Positions 37,353 through 45,349 of a stretch of DNA of 64,000 bases are shown here, piece by piece (position 1 is the first letter of the stretch; each line of letters opens with the position of its first letter). The notes beneath the pieces were generated by a model. The model had not been told where the DNA came from and did not search any database. It was given only the letters and a program-made list of their open reading frames with translations. The position numbers were made by a program, and so were the translations under genes. Source of the stretch: Bacillus sp. FJAT-27264 (GTDB lineage: Bacteria; Bacillota; Bacilli; Paenibacillales; Paenibacillaceae); NCBI RefSeq assembly GCF_001682855.1, contig NZ_MAQW01000003.1, positions 35,793-99,792 on the forward strand, read 5' to 3'.

Positions 37353-37877
37353 ATGTATACAGAACGGTTTGATCAAGTGTACGAAATTATGAAGCAGTCT
37401 TTCCCCGAAGCTGAGTATCGGACTTATTCGGAACAAAAGAAGCTGTTGTCTAATTCACGATATCGCCTGCTCACTGAGGTGAACGAGCAGAATGAAGTGA
37501 TTGGTTTTCTCGCAGGCTGGGAGTTCGAGACGTTCAGGTACGTTGAGAATGTAGCTGTCTCCCCTAACATTCGTGGAGGCGGCATAGGCAAGCGGTTAAT
37601 GGAGCGTTTCATGAAGCAGTCCAACTTGCCAGTAATATTGGAGGTCGAATTGCCCGATGATGAGCTGAAGCGGAGAAGAATCGGATTTTATGAGCGACTG
37701 GGATTTTGTTTGTTAGACTATCCTTATGTTCAACCACCGCTGCGAGCAAGGCAGCAAACCCTGCCACTACAAATCATGAGCTATCCAGTAGGTTTGACTA
37801 TAACGCAATTTGAAATGGTGAGGGAATTACTGTATAAGGAAGTATATAGCATGCCTGCGGCACACATCCACGAATAG
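37353..37877 (+). CDS. GNAT family N-acetyltransferase
   Basis: 174 residues from ATG 37353 (AGGGTGG upstream); GTG 37341 is an alternative. Acetyl-CoA motif A: VENVAVSPNIRGGGIGKRLM (R-G-G-G-I-G). The product acetylates an unknown amine. It is followed 30 bp later by the MerR gene, so the pair is probably one operon. Confidence 0.88.
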   Translation: MYTERFDQVYEIMKQSFPEAEYRTYSEQKKLLSNSRYRLLTEVNEQNEVIGFLAGWEFETFRYVENVAVSPNIRGGGIGKRLMERFMKQSNLPVILEVELPDDELKRRRIGFYERLGFCLLDYPYVQPPLRARQQTLPLQIMSYPVGLTITQFEMVRELLYKEVYSMPAAHIHE

Positions 37878-37907
37878 AATAGATAAGCGCAAACAGGAAG
37901 GAAACCG

Positions 37908-38732
37908 ATGAAAAACGATTATAAAATCAATGAAATCTCGAAGCTCTACGGAATAGGCGTTGATTCCTTACGTTATTATGAGAAACTTGGCCTGTTGATC
38001 CCCCGTCGAGACGACAACGGATATCGTCTGTACAGCCTTCAGGATATCTATAAATTGAATATCATCCGTGACCTACGCGAACTGGATTTTACGTTACCAC
38101 AGATCAAGTCGTATCTAGATCAGCAAAGTGTTGAGAATACGCTTGAATTGTTACACACTGAACAGGAAATGATTAAAGAACAGGTCGCAAAGCTTGAAAC
38201 AACCCAGCGTATCATTCAGAGCAGAATCAAAGTATTGACCGACGCGCAGCAAATTCAGACGGGGGTCTTCTCCATCAAAACATATCCGGGCCGCCCCTGT
38301 CTACAGCTCAACACGCGCATAACAAGGGACGAGGAAATGGATTATGCCATTAAGAAGTTGCATCAGAAGCATAAAAGTCACATTTTGGATTTAGGCAATC
38401 AATTGTATGGTGCATCTGTGTCGCTTGAGGAATTAAAGCATGATGTAAGGGATGTTTTTAACTCCGTTTTCTTTATCTTTGATCCTGCTGAAGCTGGAAA
38501 TTTCGACTATGATTACATCCTCCCGGCTGGCGATTATCTGTCATTCTATTACCGGGGAAATTACCGCCAAAGTCACGAAAAAATGCTTGAGGTCGTTGCG
38601 CATGCCAACGAAAAAGGCCTCCGTATATTAGGAGACCCTTTCGAAATTTATGAAATCGATAACCGTGATACGATCATTACTGAACAATTTCTAACGGAAA
38701 TACAGTTGAGAATATGTGATGCTGAACTTTAA
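37908..38732 (+). CDS. MerR family regulator with effector-binding domain
   Basis: 274 residues. N-terminal HTH (YKINEISKLYGIGVDSLRYY), coiled coil (about 80-115), and a C-terminal ligand-binding region (about 125-270). The layout is that of BmrR-like regulators and resembles the regulator at 30870 (both have the terminal Y-x-I-x-D/N patterns). AGGAAGG precedes the start. It is likely linked to the GNAT gene. Confidence 0.87.
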   Translation: MKNDYKINEISKLYGIGVDSLRYYEKLGLLIPRRDDNGYRLYSLQDIYKLNIIRDLRELDFTLPQIKSYLDQQSVENTLELLHTEQEMIKEQVAKLETTQRIIQSRIKVLTDAQQIQTGVFSIKTYPGRPCLQLNTRITRDEEMDYAIKKLHQKHKSHILDLGNQLYGASVSLEELKHDVRDVFNSVFFIFDPAEAGNFDYDYILPAGDYLSFYYRGNYRQSHEKMLEVVAHANEKGLRILGDPFEIYEIDNRDTIITEQFLTEIQLRICDAEL

Positions 38733-38757
38733 TAGAGGTGCGCCCCCGGCCACTTTC

Positions 38758-39612
38758 TTATATTCCATTATTTTTTAAAAAATTCAGCGTTCGTTCACCG
38801 ATTTCAAGTGCATGTGTCTCCAATGCAAAGTGTCCTGTATCTAATAAATGAATCTCCGCTTCGGGTAAATCCTGTTTAAAAGCTTCAGCACCGGCCGGAA
38901 TAAAGGATACGTCATTTTTCCCCCATACTGCCAGTAAGGGCGGCTGATATTCTTGGAGATACTTTTGAAATTGCGGGTATAATCTTACATTGCTTTGGTA
39001 ATCGAAAATTAGATCTGATTGTTTTTCATCATTTCCCGCACGAGACATATAAGCAATATCAAGCGTATAGCCATCAGGAGAAACTCTGTTGTCTTCTGTT
39101 CCTTGAACGTATTGATTCTTGATCGTATCAGGTGCAAATGCTGTGCGATAACTTTCTCTTTTTTCTAGCGTCGGATTATTCCAATACTCTTCTCTTGCTG
39201 CCCATTTTTCACCTAGACCTTCACGATATATGTTTCCATTTTGGCTTATTATTGCTGTCACGCGCTCTGGACGATGCATGGCGATCCGAAAGCCAATCGG
39301 AGCTCCATAATCAAAGACGTATAGAGCATATTTAGTCAGCAATAGTTTATCGATAAAAGACTCCATAACTTCAGTAATATGATCAAATGTATACCGGAAC
39401 TCTTCTCTGTCAGGTGAGGATGTCTTCCCGAACCCCGGATAATCAGGAGCAATGACATAATAATCTTTCTCCAACACAGGGATTAGTTCTCTGAACATAT
39501 GACTAGCAGACGGAAAGCCATGCAGCAATACAATGACTGGTTTATTTGGATTACCCGCTTTGCGATAGAACACCTCTAACCCTTCAACCTCTACTGAATG
39601 ATAAGTCGTCAT
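38758..39612 (-). CDS. Alpha/beta hydrolase, haloalkane-dehalogenase-like
   Basis: 284 residues. The oxyanion segment is LLHGFPSASHMF. The nucleophile elbow VFDYGAPIGFR carries Asp101 rather than Ser, as in dehalogenases and epoxide hydrolases. The His is in LDTGHFALETH. Asp here points to an ester-intermediate hydrolase acting on C-halogen or epoxide bonds; dehalogenase activity is not proven. A strong AGGAGG site precedes ATG 39612. Confidence 0.85.
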   Translation of the reverse strand: MTTYHSVEVEGLEVFYRKAGNPNKPVIVLLHGFPSASHMFRELIPVLEKDYYVIAPDYPGFGKTSSPDREEFRYTFDHITEVMESFIDKLLLTKYALYVFDYGAPIGFRIAMHRPERVTAIISQNGNIYREGLGEKWAAREEYWNNPTLEKRESYRTAFAPDTIKNQYVQGTEDNRVSPDGYTLDIAYMSRAGNDEKQSDLIFDYQSNVRLYPQFQKYLQEYQPPLLAVWGKNDVSFIPAGAEAFKQDLPEAEIHLLDTGHFALETHALEIGERTLNFLKNNGI

Positions 39613-39790
39613 ATAAACCTCCTAATTTTACTAATCATTATTCCCCACTTCTGGACAGATATGCACTATTTAATAGCAGAAATTCTATCTCTTCTATGAT
39701 GATACATCGTTCTTGCAATCATGAATAATGCAAAAATAAGATGCCAACTATCTTTTTCTAATATACCTGTCATGGATCAGTCAAAAGGAA

Positions 39791-39842
39791 AAGGCATTAC
39801 CTTGAGCTTGTCCTGTAAAGGAACGCCCATAGATAATGCCTT
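39791..39842 (-). terminator. Terminator of the DUF218 gene
   Basis: AAGGCATTA / TAATGCCTT with a TTTT tail on the minus strand, about 27 bp past the stop at 39869. The loop is long and holds a small inner stem. Confidence 0.55.
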
Positions 39843-39868
39843 CAAACTCATTTTTTCATTGCAAGCTG

Positions 39869-41014
39869 TTATCTTTGCAACCCAGGATATTGCCAAATGC
39901 CAGAAGTTCTAAGCAGGTCACGGTAAATAACGAGCTTTTCATCATTTGTTACTTTCTGTGCTTCTTCAAGAGACTTGTAATCCAAATACACAGCATTCGT
40001 AAAGTTTCTGCTTGCTGCTTTGCCGTTCATTTTGCTATAGAAACTATCTGCTTCTTTAAAGACCGCGAGTGCTCTACGAATATGGCTTGCGCTGGTCACG
40101 ATCGTAACGTCTTTCAGTCCTTCTCTTTCCAGAATGGCAGTAGAGAACAGACCGTTTTCAACGGTATCCGTAGATTTATTTTCAAGAATAATTCTATCCT
40201 TATTAATGCCTTGAGCAATCAACCACTGACTCATGGCATCGGACTCTGTAACGCCTTGCTTTGGTACTCCGCCTGTAACAATAATTTTAGAGTTCGGATA
40301 TTTATTCGCTACGGCCAGACCTGTTTTCAAACGCTCAATCAACGTCGGTTGCATCGTTCCGTCATCAGCAAGTGCATAACCCAGAATCACAATCGCATGA
40401 TTTTTTGACTGTACATTTGCCGGAGGGGTTGTACTCAGCTTTTCATTAAATACCTTCTCTGTACGCTCTATTTTTTGCAGATACTGATTGGCTTTCTGAG
40501 CATTGATCAGTTTCAGCTTTGCAATAGAAGCTTTGTACGTAGCCTCGTCTCCAGATGCCTTAGAATACACTCCGTTAAGCAGGTTTGCATTAAAGTTGCT
40601 AGGATCCAAATTCAAAATTTGTCTATAAGTATGGAGAGCTTCTGGAACTTTCTTCTCAATAATTAGTGTAGAAGCAAGTGAAAATTTCAAATCCAAATCG
40701 AACGGGTCAAGAAGTGTTGCTTCTTTAAAAGCATTCTCAACAACATCATATTTTCCTTTAAGCGTAATGCCTTTGAAAATATCCTTCTCGGACTGTTGGA
40801 TATCACCGCCATGCCAGTAGTAATACATGGCCAAGTCCTTATATTGATTAATTCTTTCATAAGTCGGTTCATCATTTCTAATCGGCTTTGCATTGGAGGT
40901 CTCTACTTCTGCAGCTCTTACTGGCGGTGCCATCGTTACGTACGCTGTTGCAAATGTAACTGTAGACATCGTAATGGCTAACGCTAAAGCTAGTTTTTTC
41001 TTCGTGTTCTTCAT
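39869..41014 (-). CDS. Secreted TPR plus DUF218 (YdcF-like) protein
   Basis: 381 residues from ATG 41014 (GGGGGA just upstream). Signal peptide (about 1-34, TMAPPVRAAEV), a helical TPR-like region (about 40-165, with LDPFDLDLKFSLAS and LDPSNFNANLLNG repeats), and a DUF218 domain (about 185-375: AIVILGYALADDGT, SKIIVTGGV, then ESDAMSQWL). DUF218 proteins (SanA/YdcF) act at the envelope and the fold binds SAM or phosphate-like ligands, but a general enzymatic role is unsettled. Confidence 0.85.
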   Translation of the reverse strand: MKNTKKKLALALAITMSTVTFATAYVTMAPPVRAAEVETSNAKPIRNDEPTYERINQYKDLAMYYYWHGGDIQQSEKDIFKGITLKGKYDVVENAFKEATLLDPFDLDLKFSLASTLIIEKKVPEALHTYRQILNLDPSNFNANLLNGVYSKASGDEATYKASIAKLKLINAQKANQYLQKIERTEKVFNEKLSTTPPANVQSKNHAIVILGYALADDGTMQPTLIERLKTGLAVANKYPNSKIIVTGGVPKQGVTESDAMSQWLIAQGINKDRIILENKSTDTVENGLFSTAILEREGLKDVTIVTSASHIRRALAVFKEADSFYSKMNGKAASRNFTNAVYLDYKSLEEAQKVTNDEKLVIYRDLLRTSGIWQYPGLQR

Positions 41015-41218
41015 GTTGTCCCCCACGCCTTCATATTGCCTCAGTTTGATGAGGCTTGATCACTACCTGACTATGTAAAGTTAACACTGATTTATCAACG
41101 TAGAATGAAGACAGCGTAAATCTATTGTAAAGTCGTGTAGTATATATATTCCAGTATGTAAAAATGCGACTAATGAAGTAACCTTATATTAAAGGAACTG
41201 AAGTCTTTATGAAAAATG

Positions 41219-42013
41219 TTAAAAAATCGTCGGAACCATTCCTCCATCCATGCGGATTGGAGAGCCTTTAAAGGCGGATGCATAAGGGCTGCATACAAAT
41301 GTAGTGAGTCTGCCGATTTCAATAGGCCTTATAAATCGTTGTATCTCAGATTGAGGAAGGTTTTTAGTCATAAAGTCTTTTTCTTTTTCCGCAAAAGTCA
41401 TCTCTTCATTAGGGTAGATTCCCTCAATGATTTGCTGTACGTTCTCAGAGAGTGTCGGTCCTGGCATAATGGTATTGACGGTAACTTCTGTGCCTACAGT
41501 TAGCTTGGACAAGCTTTTGGAGAGAGATAGCAGCATTGATTTGGTCATACCGTATTGCGGCATTTGACCTGAAGGCATAACCGCTTCTTCACTCGCAATA
41601 AAGATAATGCGGCCAACATTATTTTTCAACATTTTAGGCAGATAAAATTTAGATAATGCATTTGCTGCAAGAACATTCGTCCGGAAATAGTGTTCCCATA
41701 CTTCATCGTTGACGTCATCGTACTGCATAATTTCATAAATCCCCGCATTGTTAACTAAAATATCGATATCGGGGTATTTTGCAAATAACGTTTCTCTTTG
41801 CTCTACATCCACAATATCGGCTGTAGCATTCTGAGGCGAGGTTGCCGGGTAATTGGTTTTTATTTCTTGTACAGTTCGCTCTACCTCTACCGCATTTCGT
41901 CCATTTATAAGTACATTGACCCCTTCTTTGGCAAGTTCAATGGCGATGGCTTTGCCTATTCCTTTGGTCGATCCTGTCACTAAAGCTGTTTTCCCCTGTA
42001 ATCCCATATCCAT
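41219..42013 (-). CDS. SDR family oxidoreductase
   Basis: 264 residues from ATG 42013 (AAGGAG upstream). TGSTKGIGKAIAI cofactor motif near residue 13, NNAGIY near 88, catalytic Ser in IASEEA, and YGMTK in place of the usual YAASK, with Tyr and Lys kept. The tail (FKGSPIRMDGG) is classical. The gene lies immediately left of the repeat and IS region and has no terminator visible before 41218. Confidence 0.88.
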   Translation of the reverse strand: MDMGLQGKTALVTGSTKGIGKAIAIELAKEGVNVLINGRNAVEVERTVQEIKTNYPATSPQNATADIVDVEQRETLFAKYPDIDILVNNAGIYEIMQYDDVNDEVWEHYFRTNVLAANALSKFYLPKMLKNNVGRIIFIASEEAVMPSGQMPQYGMTKSMLLSLSKSLSKLTVGTEVTVNTIMPGPTLSENVQQIIEGIYPNEEMTFAEKEKDFMTKNLPQSEIQRFIRPIEIGRLTTFVCSPYASAFKGSPIRMDGGMVPTIF

Positions 42014-42214
42014 TTCTACTCTACTCCTTTTTATTTGCATCTATATAAGACAAACTTAAAATCCTAACGTAAGACTCGGTCGTTACTACGGTGGAATGTT
42101 TGGACTTCCGGCCGCTGTTGTCTCCATATTTCTTTCCATTGTATCGCAGTTGCGGTTGAAATCTGGAGACAAAGCATTCCTGTATGCTCTTAAATTTCGG
42201 CTTTGAAATTAGAC

Positions 42215-42278
42215 GAGCACCTCCTTATGATGAAAAGGTGTCCTCGACGACTACCATTACATCACTAGGAAGGTGCTC
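42215..42278 (+). promoter_or_regulatory. Hairpin over the transposase ribosome-binding site
   Basis: GAGCACCT (42215-42222) pairs exactly with AGGTGCTC (42271-42278). The right arm overlaps the Shine-Dalgarno AGGAAGG (42267-42273) of the transposase ATG at 42284. A transcript entering from outside the element would fold and hide the start, limiting accidental transposase synthesis. Confidence 0.5.
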
Positions 42279-42283
42279 TTACT

Positions 42284-43546
42284 ATGAAGTTTAAACAATC
42301 CGCTAAACAAAATCAACGCATTGAACGCATTACGAGTCATCATCTTATCATCGGCATCGACATCGCTAAGTTCACACATGTCGCCCGTGCGACAGATTAT
42401 AGAGGCATCGAACGAGGAACCTATCTTACCTTCTCGAACGATCTGGAGGGCTACGCAAGGTTATATCAGTGGATGCAGGACCTCATGGCCCAGTTTAACA
42501 AGACTGACGTTATCTTCGGTGTTGAGCCCACCGGTCATTACTGGTTTAACTTGGCCCTATGGCTTCAAGAGAAGCCACTCGAACTTGTGCTTGTGAATCC
42601 ACTTCATGTGAAGCGAAACAAAGAAAATCGGGACAACTCTCCAACTAAAAACGACGTTAAAGATGCCTTAGTGATTGCCGACATGGTGAAGAATGGCTAC
42701 TACAGTGACGTTTATCTCCATGCTGAGCCCTATCGAGCGCTTCGGCAAATCGTCACCACCCGTGACTTTATTACCAAACAAGTCTCCAGTGTAGTCAACC
42801 AAATCTATCGGTGGACCGATATATACTTCCCTGAGTTTCAGCAGGTCTTTAAAGACATCACTTCGAAGACGGCTCTGGCGACGCTGGCCGAATTTGCGCA
42901 TCCCTCGGATCTTCGTCACTTAGCCGTTCAAGACGTCATTGCAGGGTGGAAAAAACGACTCAAACGTGCAGGTAGCCGCAAGGCAGCCGTTGCTCTCATC
43001 CATGCAGCACAACAAACGGTAGGCACCCCGGATCTTGTGGAGGAGGCAAAAATCAGTCTATCGCTACTCTTGCAGCAACTACAGATGTATAACGACCAAC
43101 TGGATCAACTCAAAGAAAAGATCAGTCAACTTCTTCAATGTATTCCAACCGTGAAGATCCTACGTACCGTTAAAGGGATAAACGACATTACGCTCGCTGC
43201 GTTATACAGTGAAGCAGGTGATTTAAGCCGCTTTTCGCACGGTAATCAACTCCTTCGCTTAGCCGGCTTACACCTGTCCGAGAACAGCTCTGGTACCTAC
43301 AAAGGTGAAGCGAAAATCACGAAGCGAGGACGACCTCGACTGCGAAAACTTCTCTTTATGACAGTCTTACATATGGTCTCTGTCCATCCAGAATTCAGGG
43401 CGCTCCATCAGTACAACAAACAAATAAAGAAAATGAACGGCATGAAATCAATCATGAAGCTATGTGGTAAACTCGCCCGAATACTTGTAGCTATGGCAAG
43501 AACGGATTCCGATTACGATGAAAACAAAGTCAGAGTCGCTGCTTAA
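42284..43546 (+). CDS. IS110-family (IS1111-like) transposase, DEDD
   Basis: 420 residues. The RuvC-like DEDD domain shows D26 (IGIDIAK), E81 (VEPTGHYW) and D124/D127 (NDVKDALVIADM). A coiled-coil linker covers about 255-285. The Tnp_20 domain begins around CIPTVKILRTVKGINDITLA (286-305), and ENSSGTYKGEAKITKRGRPR carries the catalytic Ser (335/336). The reading frame is intact, so the element may be active. The family recombines by a guide RNA encoded in its noncoding part. Confidence 0.95.
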   Translation: MKFKQSAKQNQRIERITSHHLIIGIDIAKFTHVARATDYRGIERGTYLTFSNDLEGYARLYQWMQDLMAQFNKTDVIFGVEPTGHYWFNLALWLQEKPLELVLVNPLHVKRNKENRDNSPTKNDVKDALVIADMVKNGYYSDVYLHAEPYRALRQIVTTRDFITKQVSSVVNQIYRWTDIYFPEFQQVFKDITSKTALATLAEFAHPSDLRHLAVQDVIAGWKKRLKRAGSRKAAVALIHAAQQTVGTPDLVEEAKISLSLLLQQLQMYNDQLDQLKEKISQLLQCIPTVKILRTVKGINDITLAALYSEAGDLSRFSHGNQLLRLAGLHLSENSSGTYKGEAKITKRGRPRLRKLLFMTVLHMVSVHPEFRALHQYNKQIKKMNGMKSIMKLCGKLARILVAMARTDSDYDENKVRVAA

Positions 43547-43906
43547 TAAAGATAGCAAAAGCTTGTCTGCTGGCTCATTCGCAGGATTCACAATGAAGCA
43601 TGAGGTACCGCCTACGATCGCCTAAAGGGCTCAGACCCGTGGACAAAGCAGTGACGGACTTCATCTCCTTGATAGGTGTAACGAAGGAATGAAAGGGCAT
43701 AGACCCGTTGAGACATGGGAGGGCAAACCTCAAGGATGAAGATGAAGCATGCCAATACAGGAAGACAATGGGAATTCCCTGAATTCCTTTATTTCACTAT
43801 GCTTACGTCGTCATTTTGCTCCTCCTTGGCTACTTCGTTACCACATTCGTTTTCACAGCTCGAATGAAATCCTGCGAATTAGCGAGCTAGCGCAAGAAAA
43901 CTGAAA
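43547..43906 (+). ncRNA. Candidate guide RNA region (seekRNA / bridge RNA) of the IS1111-like element
   Basis: The 3' noncoding part between the transposase stop and the right inverted repeat. It holds two similar segments, AAAGGGCTCAGACCCGT (43624-43640) and AAAGGGCATAGACCCGT (43692-43708), each able to form a GGG/CCC mini-hairpin, and a 12-bp inverted pair ATTCGCAGGATT (43577-43588) / AATCCTGCGAAT (43868-43879) that could close a large domain. IS1111 members are known to carry their guide RNA downstream of the transposase. Exact RNA ends and guide loops are not determined. Confidence 0.5.
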
Positions 43907-43919
43907 CATAAGGAGGGAG

Positions 43920-44136
43920 GCGGTCGCTACCGCTCCTACAGTTCCAAACTTCCCCCTTCGCTCCTTCTCGTTTTTTGTTATTTTCTTTTTGTTCGTCTTA
44001 TATAACGGCAAGCTAATCCGTAGTTTTATTTACAACAGTCTTGCGCTCCGGATAGGGATTATATTACGTTGTCTTAGGGATTCAGTAACTAGCATAGGAC
44101 GCCAAAGTTCTTGTTTAACACGCCAAAAGATATAAG
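43920..44136. other. Right flank of the IS, noncoding
   Basis: About 215 bp with no gene. It contains the right half of the candidate MITE (to 44004) and then AT-rich sequence leading to the end of the AraC gene. I see no promoter of note. Confidence 0.5.
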
Positions 44137-45174
44137 TCAGTACATATTAGCACTTTCGGACATCGAGTTTGCACCTAAGTGCTTAGCTCGCCAATTGGAA
44201 GGAGTGTCATCTTCCCAAATGCGGAAAGCACGGTAGAACGAGTTCTGGTCTTCATATCCAATTAGAAAAGCGACTTCTTTAATATCGAGCGAGGGGTCTG
44301 CCAAATACTCCAGTGCCTGCTCGTGTTTTGCTTGTGTCAACAGAAGCTTGAAGCTCGCGTTCTCATCAGTAAGCCTGCGTTGCAAAGTCCGATCACTCAT
44401 ATTGAGCTCTTTTGCGACGGAATGAATGTCTGGTTGTCCTCCGGTTAGGCTGCGTTTCATGATCCATTTGACCTTTTCCGTGATGGAGCGGCTGCCCTGA
44501 TGTTCGCCCAGCGATTCGTCTAGTACTGGCGTCAGGATCTCCAGCAGCTCTTCGTTGTATGACAAAAAGGGGATGTCCAAGTCTTTTCGATGCAGTGTCA
44601 GCCGATTACTCTTCGCACCAATCCGAACAGGGCAGCCAAAATAAGCCTCAAGGGCTTGCACATCACCCATTGCCTGCGTAAATTCAACCAACTGTGCCGT
44701 CAAAGATTGACCCGTGCCCCGGCGACCAAGCTCCAGAAGATTTGCTAGCGTGATCCCTGTCAGCAGAGGCGGACCAGATTGCTCAGTATACAGCCACTCC
44801 AATTCGATTGCACAGCTTGTTCCCTCCTCCGTGATACGCAAGCTTTCTGGCGGACATAGTTGCTTGTAACGAGCCATTCGACTCAGAGCGTCACGATAGT
44901 CACGAGCGTGGTAAGTCGCCAAGACTGATGGTGGGTACTTCGCTGTTTCATATACGGTCGCCAGTGCAATAATGCCTTTGGCAGTGTCACCAATAAGGTC
45001 AGAATACGCTTGCCAGATCGCGAAATATTGGGTGGTAGTGACTACTGTTTCAGTAATAATGGTGAGCGGCAATCCCGCTTTGCGAGCTACGTCTTGGGCG
45101 GCAATCCCTAATTGACGTAATCCTGTCCAAAATCCTTGCGGCAGCTTAATACGGTCAGAGGGACTAGACTTCAT
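44137..45174 (-). CDS. AraC family regulator with arabinose-binding-type (PF12625-like) sensor
   Basis: 345 residues. The N-terminal sensor (about 15-210, LRQLGIAAQDVARKAGLPL) belongs to the OruR/ArgR-like group commoner in proteobacteria. The C-terminal HTH (about 240-330) includes VAKELNMSDRTLQRRLTDEN and ends YEDQNSFYRAFRIWEDDTPS. It has no obvious partner gene: the IS lies downstream and an outward-facing secreted-protein gene upstream. It may be an acquired orphan or have lost its target. Two close ATG codons give little start doubt. Confidence 0.85.
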   Translation of the reverse strand: MKSSPSDRIKLPQGFWTGLRQLGIAAQDVARKAGLPLTIITETVVTTTQYFAIWQAYSDLIGDTAKGIIALATVYETAKYPPSVLATYHARDYRDALSRMARYKQLCPPESLRITEEGTSCAIELEWLYTEQSGPPLLTGITLANLLELGRRGTGQSLTAQLVEFTQAMGDVQALEAYFGCPVRIGAKSNRLTLHRKDLDIPFLSYNEELLEILTPVLDESLGEHQGSRSITEKVKWIMKRSLTGGQPDIHSVAKELNMSDRTLQRRLTDENASFKLLLTQAKHEQALEYLADPSLDIKEVAFLIGYEDQNSFYRAFRIWEDDTPSNWRAKHLGANSMSESANMY

Positions 45175-45277
45175 ACATATGGTCCTCCTTTATCTAGTTA
45201 GCTTTAGTTGTGAATTTGCTTACGCAATAGTCTTATTTTAGGGAGATCTCATAATAATACATTATTAAAGATATTAA

Positions 45278-45306
45278 TTGTAATATGGTAACATTTAGTG
45301 TATATA
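45278..45306 (+). promoter_or_regulatory. Possible promoter of the 628-residue secreted protein gene
   Basis: TTGTAA, 17-bp spacer, TATATA in a very AT-rich stretch about 45 bp before the start. Weak -35, so only suggestive. Confidence 0.35.
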
Positions 45307-45349
45307 TAATTAATATTTATAAAAAAACGATGTGAAAAGGAGATTTAGT

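Larger units (their letters stand above)
42210..43925 (+). mobile_element. IS110-family insertion sequence, IS1111-like (about 1.7 kb)
   Basis: It contains one transposase gene flanked by 10-bp perfect subterminal inverted repeats: CCTCCTTATG at 42220-42229 and CATAAGGAGG at 43907-43916. Subterminal repeats and a long 3' noncoding region (about 360 bp) mark the IS1111 subgroup; canonical IS110 members have the noncoding part 5' and lack such repeats. The outer ends are not resolved and lie within a few bases of the repeats. No target-site duplication is expected in this family. Confidence 0.75.
42043..44004. repeat. Candidate MITE-like intergenic repeat, interrupted by the IS110-family element
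   Basis: TATATAAGACAAAC (42043-42056) and GTTCGTCTTATATA (43991-44004) are inverted repeats matching at 13 of 14 positions. Without the insertion sequence the unit would be about 265 bp and noncoding. Inside its left part lies a strong hairpin: TTGTCTCCATATTTC (42118-42132) and GAAATCTGGAGACAA (42158-42172), with outer GGAATG/CATTCC. This suggests a nonautonomous repeat element, but a single interrupted copy is weak evidence. Confidence 0.4.
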
